Below are positions 45,048-53,832 of a stretch of DNA of 64,000 bases, piece after piece. The stretch spans positions 1,860,001 to 1,924,000 of the forward strand of contig NZ_CP022316.1 of the NCBI RefSeq assembly GCF_002216795.1, written 5' to 3'. A program made the translations under genes and the position numbers. The notes below the pieces were generated by a model. That model was not told where the DNA came from, made no database searches, and saw only the letters and a program-made list of their open reading frames with translations. Within the stretch, counting starts at the first letter, position 1. The number at the start of each line of letters is the position of its first letter. Source of the DNA: Brachybacterium avium (GTDB lineage: Bacteria > Actinomycetota > Actinomycetes > Actinomycetales > Dermabacteraceae).

Positions 45048-45087
45048 GGCGGGCCGGCACCGGAACACCCTCCGGCGCCGGCCCGCC
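45048..45087. terminator. Strong terminator hairpin after the GH101 gene
   Basis: GGCGGGCCGGC (45048-45058) pairs perfectly with GCCGGCCCGCC (45077-45087). Inside, CCGGA (45060-45064) pairs with TCCGG (45071-45075). It begins 7 bp after the GH101 stop. The rest of the gap to the convergent M81 gene shows no feature. Confidence 0.8.
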
Positions 45088-45160
45088 GGTCACCGCCCGC
45101 CGGCAGATGGTCGGAGGCACACCTGTGCTGGGCCGACGAGCGGTGACGGACGCTTCGGAG

Positions 45161-46711
45161 TCAGTGTCGTCGGCCGCCCCCGGCCACCACGTCGGCCGCC
45201 GTCGGCGCCGGGATCTCGGCATCGAAGGGGATCATCGGGCGCGGGATCCGTGAGTGGCTCAGCCGCAGCAGGTCCTGGTCCACGCCGCCCGGGGTCAGCG
45301 CCAGCAGCCAGTCCGCGGCGGCCTCGTACTGCTCGGGCTCGAGATAGCCCATCTTCACGGTGACGATGTCGAAGCCGGTCATCGACAGTCCCAGCCGCGC
45401 GAACATCGACGCCGTCGCCCACTGGGAGCGCCTGGCGGTGACTACGACGGTGAGTCCGGTCGGTCGGGCGGCGGCGAGAGCGGCCGGATCCGCCGAAGGG
45501 TCGGCCGACGGGCCCGCCTCGAGCACGCGCAGGGCGGCAGAGCGTCCCGTCGGAGCGGACTCATCGAGCGCCGCGACCTCGACGGCGAGCGGCACCGGGC
45601 CCGGCTCGCGGGCGTCGATATTGGCGCCCACCTGCACCGCGAGGCGTCCGCCCTGGCCCGCCGACCAGGCCGCGTCGGTGGTCGCGGGATCGACCAGCGA
45701 GACCATCAGCGCGCTCACCTGATCAGCACGGATCTCCTCGCGGGCAGCCAGCTGGGCCAGGGCGTGCGTGGTGTCGTCGGCGCCGCCGGCGCCGGGGTTG
45801 TCCCCGGAATCGGAGATCCAGAAGGGGCGTGCGTTCGAGGCGATCGCCTGGTCGAGGCAGTCCTCGAAGGTGCCGGTGGGGGCGACGAACTCGAACTCGT
45901 GCCGCTGCTCCCACACGGCGGTGGCGAGCTCCATCGCAGCGGCCTCGACCGCCTCGGCCCCGTCCCCGAAGGCGACGATCGCGGCCTGGCAGCGGGGCTG
46001 GTCCGCCCAGGCGAAGCCGATCCAGTAGGACACGTCGGTCACGCCGGGCCGCTCGGTCAGCCCCGGGATCCGGGCGTACAGCGACTTCGCGGGCTCGATG
46101 CGGGTGGAGGTCTTCTCCCCGGGCAGCAGGATCGGCACGTGCACCAGCGCCGTGTGGGGGAGCGGCCCGCCGTCGCGCACCCGGGCGGCGGTCTCCACCA
46201 GGTCGCGCAGTCCCCTCTCGCGGGTCTCCCAGGCGTCGATGTGCGGGGCGTGGCGGTAGCAGGTGAGCAGGTCACAGGCCTCGAACAGGGTGTGGGAGAC
46301 ATTGCCGTGCAGGTCCATCGCGGTGCCCACCACCACCTCCGCCCCGATCACGCCGCGGATCGCGGTGATCAGATCCCCCTCGGCGTCGTCCAGGCCCACC
46401 ACGCTCATCGCGCCGTGGATGTCGAAGAATAAGCCGTCCAAGGGGGCCTGTGCCATCGCGGCCGCGAGACCCTCGACGATCTCCGCCTTCCAGCCCTCGT
46501 ACACCGCGCGGTCCAGCTGCCCGCCGGGCAGGGCGCGGGCGTGCAGGACGCCGACGTACTCGGCCGGCGGCACCTGGAAGGGGTAGCGGTCCAGGATCTC
46601 AGCGGTGCCGCGACGCACCTCGAAGTCGTCGGCCCCGGAGCGGTAGGGCGTGAACGTCGAGGACTCGATCGCGATGCCGGCGATGCCGATGCGCGGGAGG
46701 GAAGTGGTCAT
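45161..46711 (-). CDS. M81-family metallopeptidase (MlrC-like)
   Basis: A 516-residue protein of the microcystinase C (MlrC)/M81 family. The N-terminus holds RIGIAGIAIESSTFTPYRSG. LDGLFFDIHGAMSVVGLDDAEGDL includes the metal Asp/His. MDLHGNVSHTLFEACDLL and CYRHAPHIDAWETRERG provide further metal His/Asp. A C-terminal domain with SDSGDNPGAGGADDTTHAL follows. Substrates of most members are unknown and not necessarily peptides. There is no signal peptide, so it is cytoplasmic. ATG 46711 has an AAAGG site. It lies back-to-back with the ROK-fucosidase genes, but no shared role is shown. Confidence 0.9.
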   Translation of the reverse strand: MTTSLPRIGIAGIAIESSTFTPYRSGADDFEVRRGTAEILDRYPFQVPPAEYVGVLHARALPGGQLDRAVYEGWKAEIVEGLAAAMAQAPLDGLFFDIHGAMSVVGLDDAEGDLITAIRGVIGAEVVVGTAMDLHGNVSHTLFEACDLLTCYRHAPHIDAWETRERGLRDLVETAARVRDGGPLPHTALVHVPILLPGEKTSTRIEPAKSLYARIPGLTERPGVTDVSYWIGFAWADQPRCQAAIVAFGDGAEAVEAAAMELATAVWEQRHEFEFVAPTGTFEDCLDQAIASNARPFWISDSGDNPGAGGADDTTHALAQLAAREEIRADQVSALMVSLVDPATTDAAWSAGQGGRLAVQVGANIDAREPGPVPLAVEVAALDESAPTGRSAALRVLEAGPSADPSADPAALAAARPTGLTVVVTARRSQWATASMFARLGLSMTGFDIVTVKMGYLEPEQYEAAADWLLALTPGGVDQDLLRLSHSRIPRPMIPFDAEIPAPTAADVVAGGGRRH

Positions 46712-47053
46712 GTCGACCTTTCACGGGGGTGCGGTGCGGTCTGCTGGGCCCAGTGATCCCTCGAGGGCGGCAGAGCCGAGCGAGCTCGGGGCAGCGGGCT
46801 GTCCTGTATGAAGTCTGGCAGGCGGAGCGGTCACTTTTCGACAACTGGTCCGATGTATGGTCGATGCTTCGAGTGTTTCGACCGCGCATCGGGGTGCTGC
46901 ACGAGGAATGATCCGACACGACTCCTGCTCGGCGAGAGCCGCAGCGCGATCTCCTCGCCCGGCCGACGACCGGAGCGGACCCGACGGCGCCGCCTCGGTC
47001 GGTGGTCGACAGTCGCGGACCGATCAGCGGACGACAGCGGAAGGGGCGCTCCC
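46712..47053. other. Intergenic divergent promoter region, no gene seen
   Basis: 342 bp between the M81 gene (-) and the ROK gene (+). It contains short frames but none with a family match or good start. A less GC-rich patch (about 46820-46890, with repeated TCGAC/GTCGA near 46838, 46861 and 46880) is the likeliest promoter/operator area. A small hairpin CCGAG-CGAG-CTCGG lies near 46775. Nothing stronger is visible. Confidence 0.4.
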
Positions 47054-48090
47054 ATGGGGACGTCGACCTCAGCTCCCCGAGCGCAGCGGGACCGCTCGAT
47101 GACGGCTGACGGCGCGGTCATCGGCATCGATATCGGCGGGACCTCGATCTCCACCGACCTCGTGGACCTCTCGGGGAGCTCGCTGTTCGTCGCCTCGTGC
47201 CCGACCGGCCAGGGCCCCAGGGCACTCGAGGCGGTGCTCTCGCAGGTCACCGCCGCGCAGCACGCCGCCCAGACCCTCGGGGTCGAGCTGCTCGGCATCG
47301 CGATACTCAGCCCCGGCCACCTCGACGAGGACCACGGGGTGGTGCGCTTCGCCTCCAATCTCGGCTGGCACGACATGGACCTGCGCGCCCACATCACCAC
47401 GGCGATCGAGGCTGCGGGGACGGGAGGTGCGGTCCGGGTGGCGCTGGGCCATGACGTGCGCTGGGCGGGGATCGCCGAAGGCGCTCTCGGCGCTGCGAGG
47501 GGGATGGATGACTATGCCCTGGTCTCCATCGGCACGGGCATCGCCGCCTGCCTGGTCAGCGGCGGCCGGGTGCTCTCCGGTGTGGCCGGCAGCGCGGGCG
47601 AGTTCGGCCATGCCACGGTCGTGCCCGGCGGTGATCTGTGCGCCTGCGGCCGCACGGGCTGCGTGGACACCTACGCCTCGGGAGCCGCATTGCTGCGCCG
47701 CTACCGGGAGCTGGGCGGCGAGCGGGCTGCCGCGGATGTCGCCACTCTGGTGGGATCCCTGCCGGAGGATGCGGTCGCGGCCCGCGTCTGGGAGGAGGGG
47801 CTGGAGGCGCTGGCCCGCGGCCTGTGCACCCTCACACTCACCGTGGATCCGGGCACGATCGTCTTCGCCGGCGGGCTCTCCCGTGCGGGGGAGGCGCTGA
47901 TCGGCCCGCTCCGCCCCTGCTGGAGGCCCAGCTGCTGTGGAAGCAGGCGCCTGAGCTGGCGATCTCCCCGCTCGGGGACAGGGCAGGCCGTGCGGGAGCG
48001 GTGCTGCTGGCGCTCACCGCCGCCGGACAGCGGCATCACGCGCAGGCGTGGGACGCGGAGACCGTGAGCCGATGGCAACGAACCAGCTAA
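47054..48090 (+). pseudogene. ROK-family protein (sugar kinase type), frameshifted near C-terminus
   Basis: The ROK fold is clear: phosphate loop AVIGIDIGGTSISTDLVDLS, sugar/active-site DDYALVSIGTGIAA, and the zinc motif CACGRTGCVDTYASG. No helix-turn-helix is fused, so it is a kinase-type ROK protein. After GLSRAGEALIGPL the frame fails. Adding one C to the C4 run at 47914-47917 restores RPLLEAQLLWKQAPELAISP and a stop at 48088-48090. It would then end 10 bp before the fucosidase gene, in one operon. ATG 47054 has GGAAGG. The loss may be a base-calling error. Confidence 0.8.
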
Positions 48091-48100
48091 GGAGACCCTG

Positions 48101-49438
48101 ATGATCAGCTTCGATGACCGCCACGGGCCGGCAGACGCCGCCCCGGCCTCCGCCTACCCCGGCCTCCCCGTCCCGGACTGGTACCGCGACGCGAAGCTCG
48201 GGATCTTCGTGCACTGGGGCCTGTACTCGGTCCCGGCCTGGGCGGACGTGCTGGACCGCAGCGATGTCACCGCCGAGACCGCCTATGCCCGCCACCAGTA
48301 CGCCGAGTGGTACGCGAACACCGTGCGCCTGGACGGCCCCACCAGGCAGCGGCACGAGCAGCGCTTCGGCGTCGGCCATGCCTATGAGGACTTCGCCGAC
48401 GACTGGCACCCCGCCGAGGGCAGCGCCGAGGCGATCGTGGACCTCGCCGCCCGGGCCGGGGCCCGCTACCTCGTCCCCACCACCAAGCATCACGACGGCT
48501 TCTGCCTCTGGGACTCCGCGACCACGCCCTTCACCGCGGCGCGGCGAGGTCCCGGCCGGGATCTGATCGCTGAGTTCTCCGCCGCGGTGCGGGAGGCCGG
48601 GCTGCGCCTGGGGCTCTACTATTCCGGCGCGCACGACTGGCATGTCTCCGATTTCCCGCCGCTGACCTCGAACGATGAGCTGTTCGCGCTGCGTCGCAAC
48701 GACCCGGCCTTCGCCGCCTACGCCGCGGCCCAGCTGCGGGAGCTGATCGACCGCTTCGCCCCGGACCTGCTGTGGAACGACATCGACTGGCCCGACGCCG
48801 GCAAGTACGACGGCCCTGACTCCCTCCAGCAGCTCTTCCGTCGCCATCTCGACCTGGTGCCGGACGCCATGGTCAACGACCGCTGGGGAGTCCCCGTCCA
48901 CGGCGTGCTCACCCGCGAGTACCAGGACATCGACGCCGTGCAGGCCGAGGTCTTCGAATCCACCCGCGGTCTGGGCCTGTCCTTCGGGTACAACGCCGAC
49001 GAATCCGCCGAGCACGCGCTGGACGGCCCGGAGCTGATCCGTCTGCTGGTGGACGTCGTCTCCAAGAACGGGAACCTGCTGATCAACGTCGGCCCCAGGG
49101 CCGACGGGTCGATCCCGCCGCTGCAGTCCGCCGCGCTCGAACAGCTCGGCGGATGGCTCACCCGGCACGGCGAGGCGATCTACGGCACCCGGCCCTGGTT
49201 CCACGAGGCGGTCGCGACCCCGCCCGAGGGGGTGCGCTTCACCCTCGGGGAGACGGCCGATGGGCAGCGGGTGCTGCACGCCCTGCTGCTGGACCCCGCG
49301 GCCGGACCGGTGGAGCTGGATCCGCAGGTCTCCGCCGCGGTGCGGGAGGTCGCGCAGGTGCCCGGCGAAGGTCAGGTCACGCTGCGGCCGGAGCCGGGGG
49401 AGCGGACGGTCGCCGTGGTGACTCTGCCGCTGCGGTGA
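48101..49438 (+). CDS. GH29 alpha-L-fucosidase
   Basis: A 445-residue glycoside hydrolase. Recognisable parts are WYRDAKLGIFVHWGLYSVPAW, YEDFADDWHPAEG, GARYLVPTTKHHDGFCLWDS, and the nucleophile D227 in DLLWNDIDWPDAG. A C-terminal beta domain starts near residue 345. There is no signal peptide, so it acts in the cytoplasm on imported fuco-oligosaccharides. ATG 48101 has an AAGGAG site. It follows the ROK gene and lies 11 kb from the complete L-fucose degradation genes, which would use the sugar it frees. Confidence 0.94.
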   Translation: MISFDDRHGPADAAPASAYPGLPVPDWYRDAKLGIFVHWGLYSVPAWADVLDRSDVTAETAYARHQYAEWYANTVRLDGPTRQRHEQRFGVGHAYEDFADDWHPAEGSAEAIVDLAARAGARYLVPTTKHHDGFCLWDSATTPFTAARRGPGRDLIAEFSAAVREAGLRLGLYYSGAHDWHVSDFPPLTSNDELFALRRNDPAFAAYAAAQLRELIDRFAPDLLWNDIDWPDAGKYDGPDSLQQLFRRHLDLVPDAMVNDRWGVPVHGVLTREYQDIDAVQAEVFESTRGLGLSFGYNADESAEHALDGPELIRLLVDVVSKNGNLLINVGPRADGSIPPLQSAALEQLGGWLTRHGEAIYGTRPWFHEAVATPPEGVRFTLGETADGQRVLHALLLDPAAGPVELDPQVSAAVREVAQVPGEGQVTLRPEPGERTVAVVTLPLR

Positions 49439-49460
49439 CTCTAGGGGTCGAAGCGCGGAG

Positions 49461-50261
49461 TCAGCTCACCAGCAGTCGCAGCCCGGTCCACAGCGACAGC
49501 AGCGCGCCGACGAAGCCGAGCACGATCACCAGGCGATGGATGCCGCTCTCGCGCATCCGCTTCTGCACCAGCTCCCCGACACCGACGGAGACCACCACGG
49601 CGGCGAGCATCGCGACCCACACCCACCACGGCAGCTCGGGCAGCTGGCCGTCGTCCCACGCCAGCTTCGAGCCGAAGGAGACCCAGGAGACGAGGATCCA
49701 CAGCGGCTGCAGCGTCGCCACCATCGGCAGCGCCGGCCACCGCGAGAGCACCGCATAGACCGTCGCGGCCGGGCCGCCGACGCCGCCGAGCACGGTGCCC
49801 AGCCCGATCCCGACCCCCGTGGCGACCTGCGCGGAGCGGCCGTCCACCCGGGTGTCCACCCGGGCCAGGAGCACCGAGATCACCAGGCTCAGCAGCACCA
49901 GCGACGCCACCACCAGGTACAGCGGTGCGGGCGGCGAGATCGTGGAGAGCCAGGCCGCGCCGGGCATCACCGCGATCGCGGGCAGCCCCAGCCAGAGCAC
50001 CTTGCGCCATTCGATCTGCGACCAGATCCGCGGCAGCATCACGATCGGCATGAGCCCGCCCAGGAAGTTCGCCAGCATGATGCCCTCGTGGGCGCCGATC
50101 AGCACCACCGCGTACGGGGCGAAGACGATGCCCAGCCCCATCCCGGCGACCCGCTGGATGACCGCGCAGACCAGCACCAGGGCGATGAGGGTGAGGACCA
50201 GGGTGAGGCTCACGGGCCACGCTCGTTTCGGGACGGAGATCGGTGCGCGGGTCGACGCCAT
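49461..50261 (-). CDS. TauE/SafE-family sulfite exporter-like permease
   Basis: A 266-residue integral membrane protein with seven or eight hydrophobic helices, starting SLTLVLTLIALVLVCAVIQR. Family features are QRVAGMGLGIVFAPYAVVLI in the first repeat and GTVLGGVGGPAATVYAVLSR in the second, an inverted two-repeat layout. These carriers export sulfite, taurine or related anions, and the substrate is unknown here. The frame is open to 50354, but ATG 50261 fits the family length. It is a single gene, convergent with the fucosidase gene after 22 bp. Confidence 0.88.
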   Translation of the reverse strand: MASTRAPISVPKRAWPVSLTLVLTLIALVLVCAVIQRVAGMGLGIVFAPYAVVLIGAHEGIMLANFLGGLMPIVMLPRIWSQIEWRKVLWLGLPAIAVMPGAAWLSTISPPAPLYLVVASLVLLSLVISVLLARVDTRVDGRSAQVATGVGIGLGTVLGGVGGPAATVYAVLSRWPALPMVATLQPLWILVSWVSFGSKLAWDDGQLPELPWWVWVAMLAAVVVSVGVGELVQKRMRESGIHRLVIVLGFVGALLSLWTGLRLLVS

Positions 50262-50453
50262 GAATGCGGGGCCCGCTCGGCTGCTTGCGCTGGGGGCGCC
50301 GCGGGGCGATGGTGCGCGGCATCTGCGCGATGCCGTCGCCACCGTATCGGGCATCGCGACGAATCGGCCCGGCGGTCCGCCACGTCGCCTCCGCGCAGGC
50401 CGGCGGAACTCCCTACCGGATGGACGAGGCCTGTCCCGCAGGCATCCGCAGTC

Positions 50454-50478
50454 GTAGGCTGGGCGGGTAAACGCCTAC
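50454..50478 (+). promoter_or_regulatory. Inverted repeat in the leader of the aldo/keto reductase gene
   Basis: GTAGGC (50454-50459) and GCCTAC (50473-50478) flank 13 nt and end just before the GAGGAGG ribosome site. It could be an operator or a leader hairpin covering the ribosome site. The remaining 190 bp back to the permease gene show no other clear feature. Confidence 0.4.
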
Positions 50479-50493
50479 CGAGGAGGACCTCAC

Positions 50494-51327
50494 ATGACCA
50501 CAGTTCCCACTCTGCCCTTCCACGACGGCGCATCCGTCCCCCAGCTCGGCTACGGCGTCTGGCAGGTCGAGGACGAGGTCGCAGCGGACGTCGTCGTCCA
50601 GGCGATCCAGGCCGGCTACCGCCACATCGACACCGCCGCCGGCTACCAGAACGAGGGCGGCGTCGGCCGGGCCGTGAAGGCCTCCGGCATCCCGCGCGAG
50701 GACCTGTTCATCACCACCAAGCTGGCCAACGGCGACCAGGGCTTCGACGCCGCGCAGCAGGCGCTGGAGACCTCCCTCGACAAGCTCGGGACGGAGTACG
50801 TGGATCTCTACCTCATCCACTGGGCGAGCCCGCAGCGAGGGCTGTACCTGGAGTCCTGGAAGGCGCTGATCGAGCTGCAGAAGCAGGGCAAGGCGAGGTC
50901 CATCGGCGTCTCGAACTTCCCGATCGCGCAGCTGGAGGAGATCATCGCCGAGACCGGGGTGGTGCCGGTGATGCACCAGATCGAGCTGCACCCCGCGTTC
51001 CAGCAGCGCGAGCTGCGGGCCTTCCATGCGGACAAGTCCATCCTCACCGAGGCCTGGTCCCCGCTGGGACAGGGCGGCGACATCCTGCAGGACCCGGTGA
51101 TCACCGAGATCGCGGAGGCGCACGGCGCCGACGCCGGCCAGGTGATCATCGCCTGGCACCTGGCCATCGGGAACGTCGTGATCCCGAAGTCCGTCACCCC
51201 TGAGCGGATCGTCACGAACTTCGCCGCCGCCGGCCTCGAGCTCACGGGCGAGGAGATCGAGAAGATCAACGCCTTGGACAGCGCCGACGGACGGATCGGC
51301 CCCGACCCCGCCGACCCCGGCTTCTGA
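50494..51327 (+). CDS. Aldo/keto reductase (2,5-diketo-gluconate reductase-like)
   Basis: A 277-residue AKR5-type enzyme. The tetrad is Asp and Tyr in YRHIDTAAGYQNEGGVG, Lys in FITTKLANGDQGFD, and His in VDLYLIHWASPQRG. The NADPH-binding end is VVIPKSVTPERIVTNFAAAG. It reduces small carbonyls or keto-sugars with NADPH, and the true substrate cannot be read. A strong AGGAGG site precedes the ATG. It stands alone between the TauE gene and the convergent GH4 gene. Confidence 0.92.
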   Translation: MTTVPTLPFHDGASVPQLGYGVWQVEDEVAADVVVQAIQAGYRHIDTAAGYQNEGGVGRAVKASGIPREDLFITTKLANGDQGFDAAQQALETSLDKLGTEYVDLYLIHWASPQRGLYLESWKALIELQKQGKARSIGVSNFPIAQLEEIIAETGVVPVMHQIELHPAFQQRELRAFHADKSILTEAWSPLGQGGDILQDPVITEIAEAHGADAGQVIIAWHLAIGNVVIPKSVTPERIVTNFAAAGLELTGEEIEKINALDSADGRIGPDPADPGF

Positions 51328-51408
51328 GCCGACGGCTCGGCGCCGACGCCGGCCGCGCAGAGGCGGGAACCGCGGGACCCGGGCAGTGCCCGGGTCCTGC
51401 GGCCGCGC

Positions 51409-52884
51409 TCAGCCCTCGCCGAGCAGGGCAGCGATCTGCGGGTGCCCGGCGATGTAGCCCTCGAGCAGCTTCCGCCCCAGCACTGGTGAGCTCACCAGCG
51501 GATGGGTCGAGAAGCCCTGCCAGGCCGCGTCCCGCGAACCGGTCAGGGCGGCCTCGAGGATCTTCCGCTCCGCCGCGCGCAGCGTGCTCATCACGCCCAG
51601 CCGCCCCAGCTCCACCGGGGCCACGGGCTGCGGATGCACGCCCTCGCCGTCGACCAGGCACAGCACCTCGAGCACCGCATCGGCCGGCAGCTCGGGCACG
51701 ATCCGATTCTCGGGCGGGGCGTCGCTGCTGGCGGGGGCGTTGCCCACGTCCAGGATCATCCGCTCGCTGCGGCCGGTGGCGAGCGCGGTCATCAGCCGCA
51801 GCGCCACCTCCTGGTAGCCGCCGCCGGCGATATCCTCCTCGCGCCGCTCCTCGTCCCGGGACTCCGCCATATAGGTCGCCTCCCGCTCGTGGAGGGTGGA
51901 GCGCCACAGCTGGAGCGGCGAGGCGCAGCAGGACTCCGCCTCAGCACGCGGTGGGGCAGAGCGGCCGGGGGCACCGTCCTCCGCGTCGGCGCTGGGGTCC
52001 TCCGTGAGCTGCTCGGCGGCGAGATAGAAGTCCCCCTGCTGCTTCGCGAGGAACTCCCCGCGCGTGGTCGCAGCGCCGGTGATCCGTTCGATCGCGGCAG
52101 AGGTGTGCAGGTAGTAGAAGAGGTACTCGTTCGGCAGTGCACCATCGGCGCGCACCCAGTCCTTGCCGATCAGCCGCGCCTCCTCGATCTCCTCGAGGGC
52201 GGCGTCGTCGGCGAGCAGCCCGGGCAGGCGGTCGGTGCCGTCGACCGTCACCGACCGCAGCCAGCCCAGATGGTTCAGCCCCACGTAGTCGAAGCTCGCG
52301 CCGCGCTCGCCGGCCACCAGGTCCACGCCCAACAGGCGGCCCACACGCCGCACCAGCCCGATCGGGGTGTCGCAGATGCCCACCACGCGATCCCCGAGCA
52401 CGGTGCGCATCGCCTCGGTGACGATCCCGGCAGGGTTGGTGAAGTTGATGACCCACGCCTCAGGGGAGACCTCGGCGATCGTGCGGGCGATCTCGAGCGC
52501 GACGGGGATCGTGCGCAGCGCAAAGGCGAGGCCGCCCGGGCCGATGGTCTCCTGGCCCAGCAGGCCCAGGCCCAGCGCGACCCGCTCGTCGACCGTGCGG
52601 GCCCCGGCGCCGCCCACCCGCACCGCGGAGAACACGAAGTCCGCTCCGGCCACGGCCTCGCGCAGGTCGGTGGTGGCGGTGAGGCTCGGCAGCGTCGCAC
52701 CGTGCCCTTCGGTGTGCAGGCGTTCGGCGATCCCGTCGATCACGGCGCTGATGGCGCGCAGGCGCGCGGAGTCGACGTCGTACAGGGAGACCTCGTCCAC
52801 GGCCAGTCCGGTGGCGGCGGTGGCCACCGCCTCGTACACGAGCGGGACGCGGAAGCCTCCGCCTCCCAGGATGGCGAGCTTCAT
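51409..52884 (-). CDS. GH4-family 6-phospho-beta-glucosidase-like hydrolase
   Basis: A 491-residue NAD/metal-dependent glycosidase. The Rossmann start is KLAILGGGGFRVPLVYEA, and NFTNPAGIVTEAMRTVLGD and GICDTPIGLVRRVG carry the conserved Asn and metal Cys. VGLNHLGWLRSV supplies the metal His. An insertion of about 50 residues, rich in Ala/Glu/Pro, sits near residues 298-345 and is not typical. The fold normally acts on 6-phosphoglycosides made by PTS import, but no PTS is present; the neighbours are an ABC importer and a PfkB kinase. It starts inside a 20-bp tandem duplication that also holds the end of the deoR gene. Confidence 0.88.
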   Translation of the reverse strand: MKLAILGGGGFRVPLVYEAVATAATGLAVDEVSLYDVDSARLRAISAVIDGIAERLHTEGHGATLPSLTATTDLREAVAGADFVFSAVRVGGAGARTVDERVALGLGLLGQETIGPGGLAFALRTIPVALEIARTIAEVSPEAWVINFTNPAGIVTEAMRTVLGDRVVGICDTPIGLVRRVGRLLGVDLVAGERGASFDYVGLNHLGWLRSVTVDGTDRLPGLLADDAALEEIEEARLIGKDWVRADGALPNEYLFYYLHTSAAIERITGAATTRGEFLAKQQGDFYLAAEQLTEDPSADAEDGAPGRSAPPRAEAESCCASPLQLWRSTLHEREATYMAESRDEERREEDIAGGGYQEVALRLMTALATGRSERMILDVGNAPASSDAPPENRIVPELPADAVLEVLCLVDGEGVHPQPVAPVELGRLGVMSTLRAAERKILEAALTGSRDAAWQGFSTHPLVSSPVLGRKLLEGYIAGHPQIAALLGEG

Positions 52885-52918
52885 GGCAGCAGCACTTCCT
52901 TCATGGCAGCAGCACCTC
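52879..52918. repeat. 20-bp tandem duplication at the deoR/GH4 junction
   Basis: 52879-52898 and 52899-52918 are the same 20 bp (CTTCATGGCAGCAGCACxTC) with one difference. On the reverse strand each copy carries GTGCTGCTGCCATGAAG: the right copy ends deoR (…EVLLP stop) and the left copy starts GH4. Between them ATG AAG GAA GTG CTG CTG CCA TGA is a 7-codon frame whose stop overlaps the GH4 ATG. The 20-bp length is not a multiple of three. Confidence 0.9.
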
Positions 52919-53671
52919 CACGTCCTCCCCCTCGGGGAGCACGATGTCGAAGGGCAGCGGCGAGCGGTCGGTGATCAGGGCGGTGAAGCGCGACAGCGGC
53001 GCGATCTCCAGGAAGCCCGACCCGGGGAACTTCTCGTGGTCGGCCAGCAGGTAGGAGGCGGCAGCGACCTCGAGCAGGCCGCGCTTGATCGGCACCTCGC
53101 TGGGGGTGGAATCGAGCACCGCGCCGTCGGGCCGCACCCCGGCGGTGCCGAGGAAGGCGCGGTCCACGCGCACCTGGCCGAGTGCGGACTCGGTGAGCGT
53201 GCCGACCATCGAGTCGTAGTTGGGGCGCAGCAGCCCGCCGAGGATCACGATGTCCACGCCGGGAGCGGCGGCCAGCGAGCGCACCACGGCCAGCGAGGCG
53301 GTGACCACGGTCAGGGAGCGCTCGGCCAGCAGCGGGCACATCGCCGCGACGGTGGTGCCGATATCCAGGGCGATCACCTCGCCGTCCCGCACCTGGGCGC
53401 AGGCCCGCGCGGCGATCGACTGCTTGGCGGCGGTCGCGGAGCCGGCGACATCGGCGAAGGAGCGCAGATCGGCCTCCGGGCGCACGGAGCCGCGCCGCGC
53501 GGTGGCGCCGCCGCGCACCCGGCGCAGCGAGCCGGCCTCATCGAGCACGTCGAGGTCCCGACGGATCGTGGCCTCGGAGACGCCCAGCTCGGTGCTCAGC
53601 GCGGCCACCGTGACGGTGCCCCGGCGGTGGATGACCGCCGTGATCGCCTGATGCCGTTCCTCGCTGAGCAT
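52901..53671 (-). CDS. DeoR-family regulator
   Basis: A 256-residue regulator. The N-terminal helix-turn-helix is RRGTVTVAALSTELGVSEATIRRDLDVLDE. The C-terminal DeoRC sensor has VIALDIGTTVAAMCPLL, VVTASLAVVRSLAAA and LGGLLRPNYDSMVGTL, with SYLLADHEKFPGSGF near the end. Such proteins usually sense sugar phosphates. ATG 53671 fits the family, although the frame is open to 53818. It is divergent from the ABC importer operon and in one unit with GH4, so it probably controls both. Confidence 0.9.
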   Translation of the reverse strand: MLSEERHQAITAVIHRRGTVTVAALSTELGVSEATIRRDLDVLDEAGSLRRVRGGATARRGSVRPEADLRSFADVAGSATAAKQSIAARACAQVRDGEVIALDIGTTVAAMCPLLAERSLTVVTASLAVVRSLAAAPGVDIVILGGLLRPNYDSMVGTLTESALGQVRVDRAFLGTAGVRPDGAVLDSTPSEVPIKRGLLEVAAASYLLADHEKFPGSGFLEIAPLSRFTALITDRSPLPFDIVLPEGEDVEVLLP

Positions 53672-53686
53672 GGCGTCACCGTAGCA

Positions 53687-53737
53687 CCGTGCACACAACT
53701 TCGCGCATTTTCGAGCAGGCCCGTGCAGTTCCGTGCA
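53687..53737. promoter_or_regulatory. Direct repeats in the deoR/ABC divergent promoter region
   Basis: CCGTGCA occurs three times (53687, 53721, 53731). The last two are 10 bp apart, one helical turn, and part of GTGCAGTTCCGTGCAACT. They lie in the 161-bp gap between deoR and the binding-protein gene and are candidate DeoR operators. DeoR proteins often bind such direct repeats. Confidence 0.5.
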
Positions 53738-53832
53738 ACTCATGTCATCATGGTGTCGGAGAGCACACGGGCACCTGCCCGGAGACGGCGACCGCGATGG
53801 CGCGCCGGCGCCGACCACCTCAGGAGGACATC

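Noticed and set aside
46729..46911. Small rightward frame in the M81-ROK gap
   Set aside because: It has 60 codons with no ribosome site and no recognisable family; it is probably chance in a promoter region.
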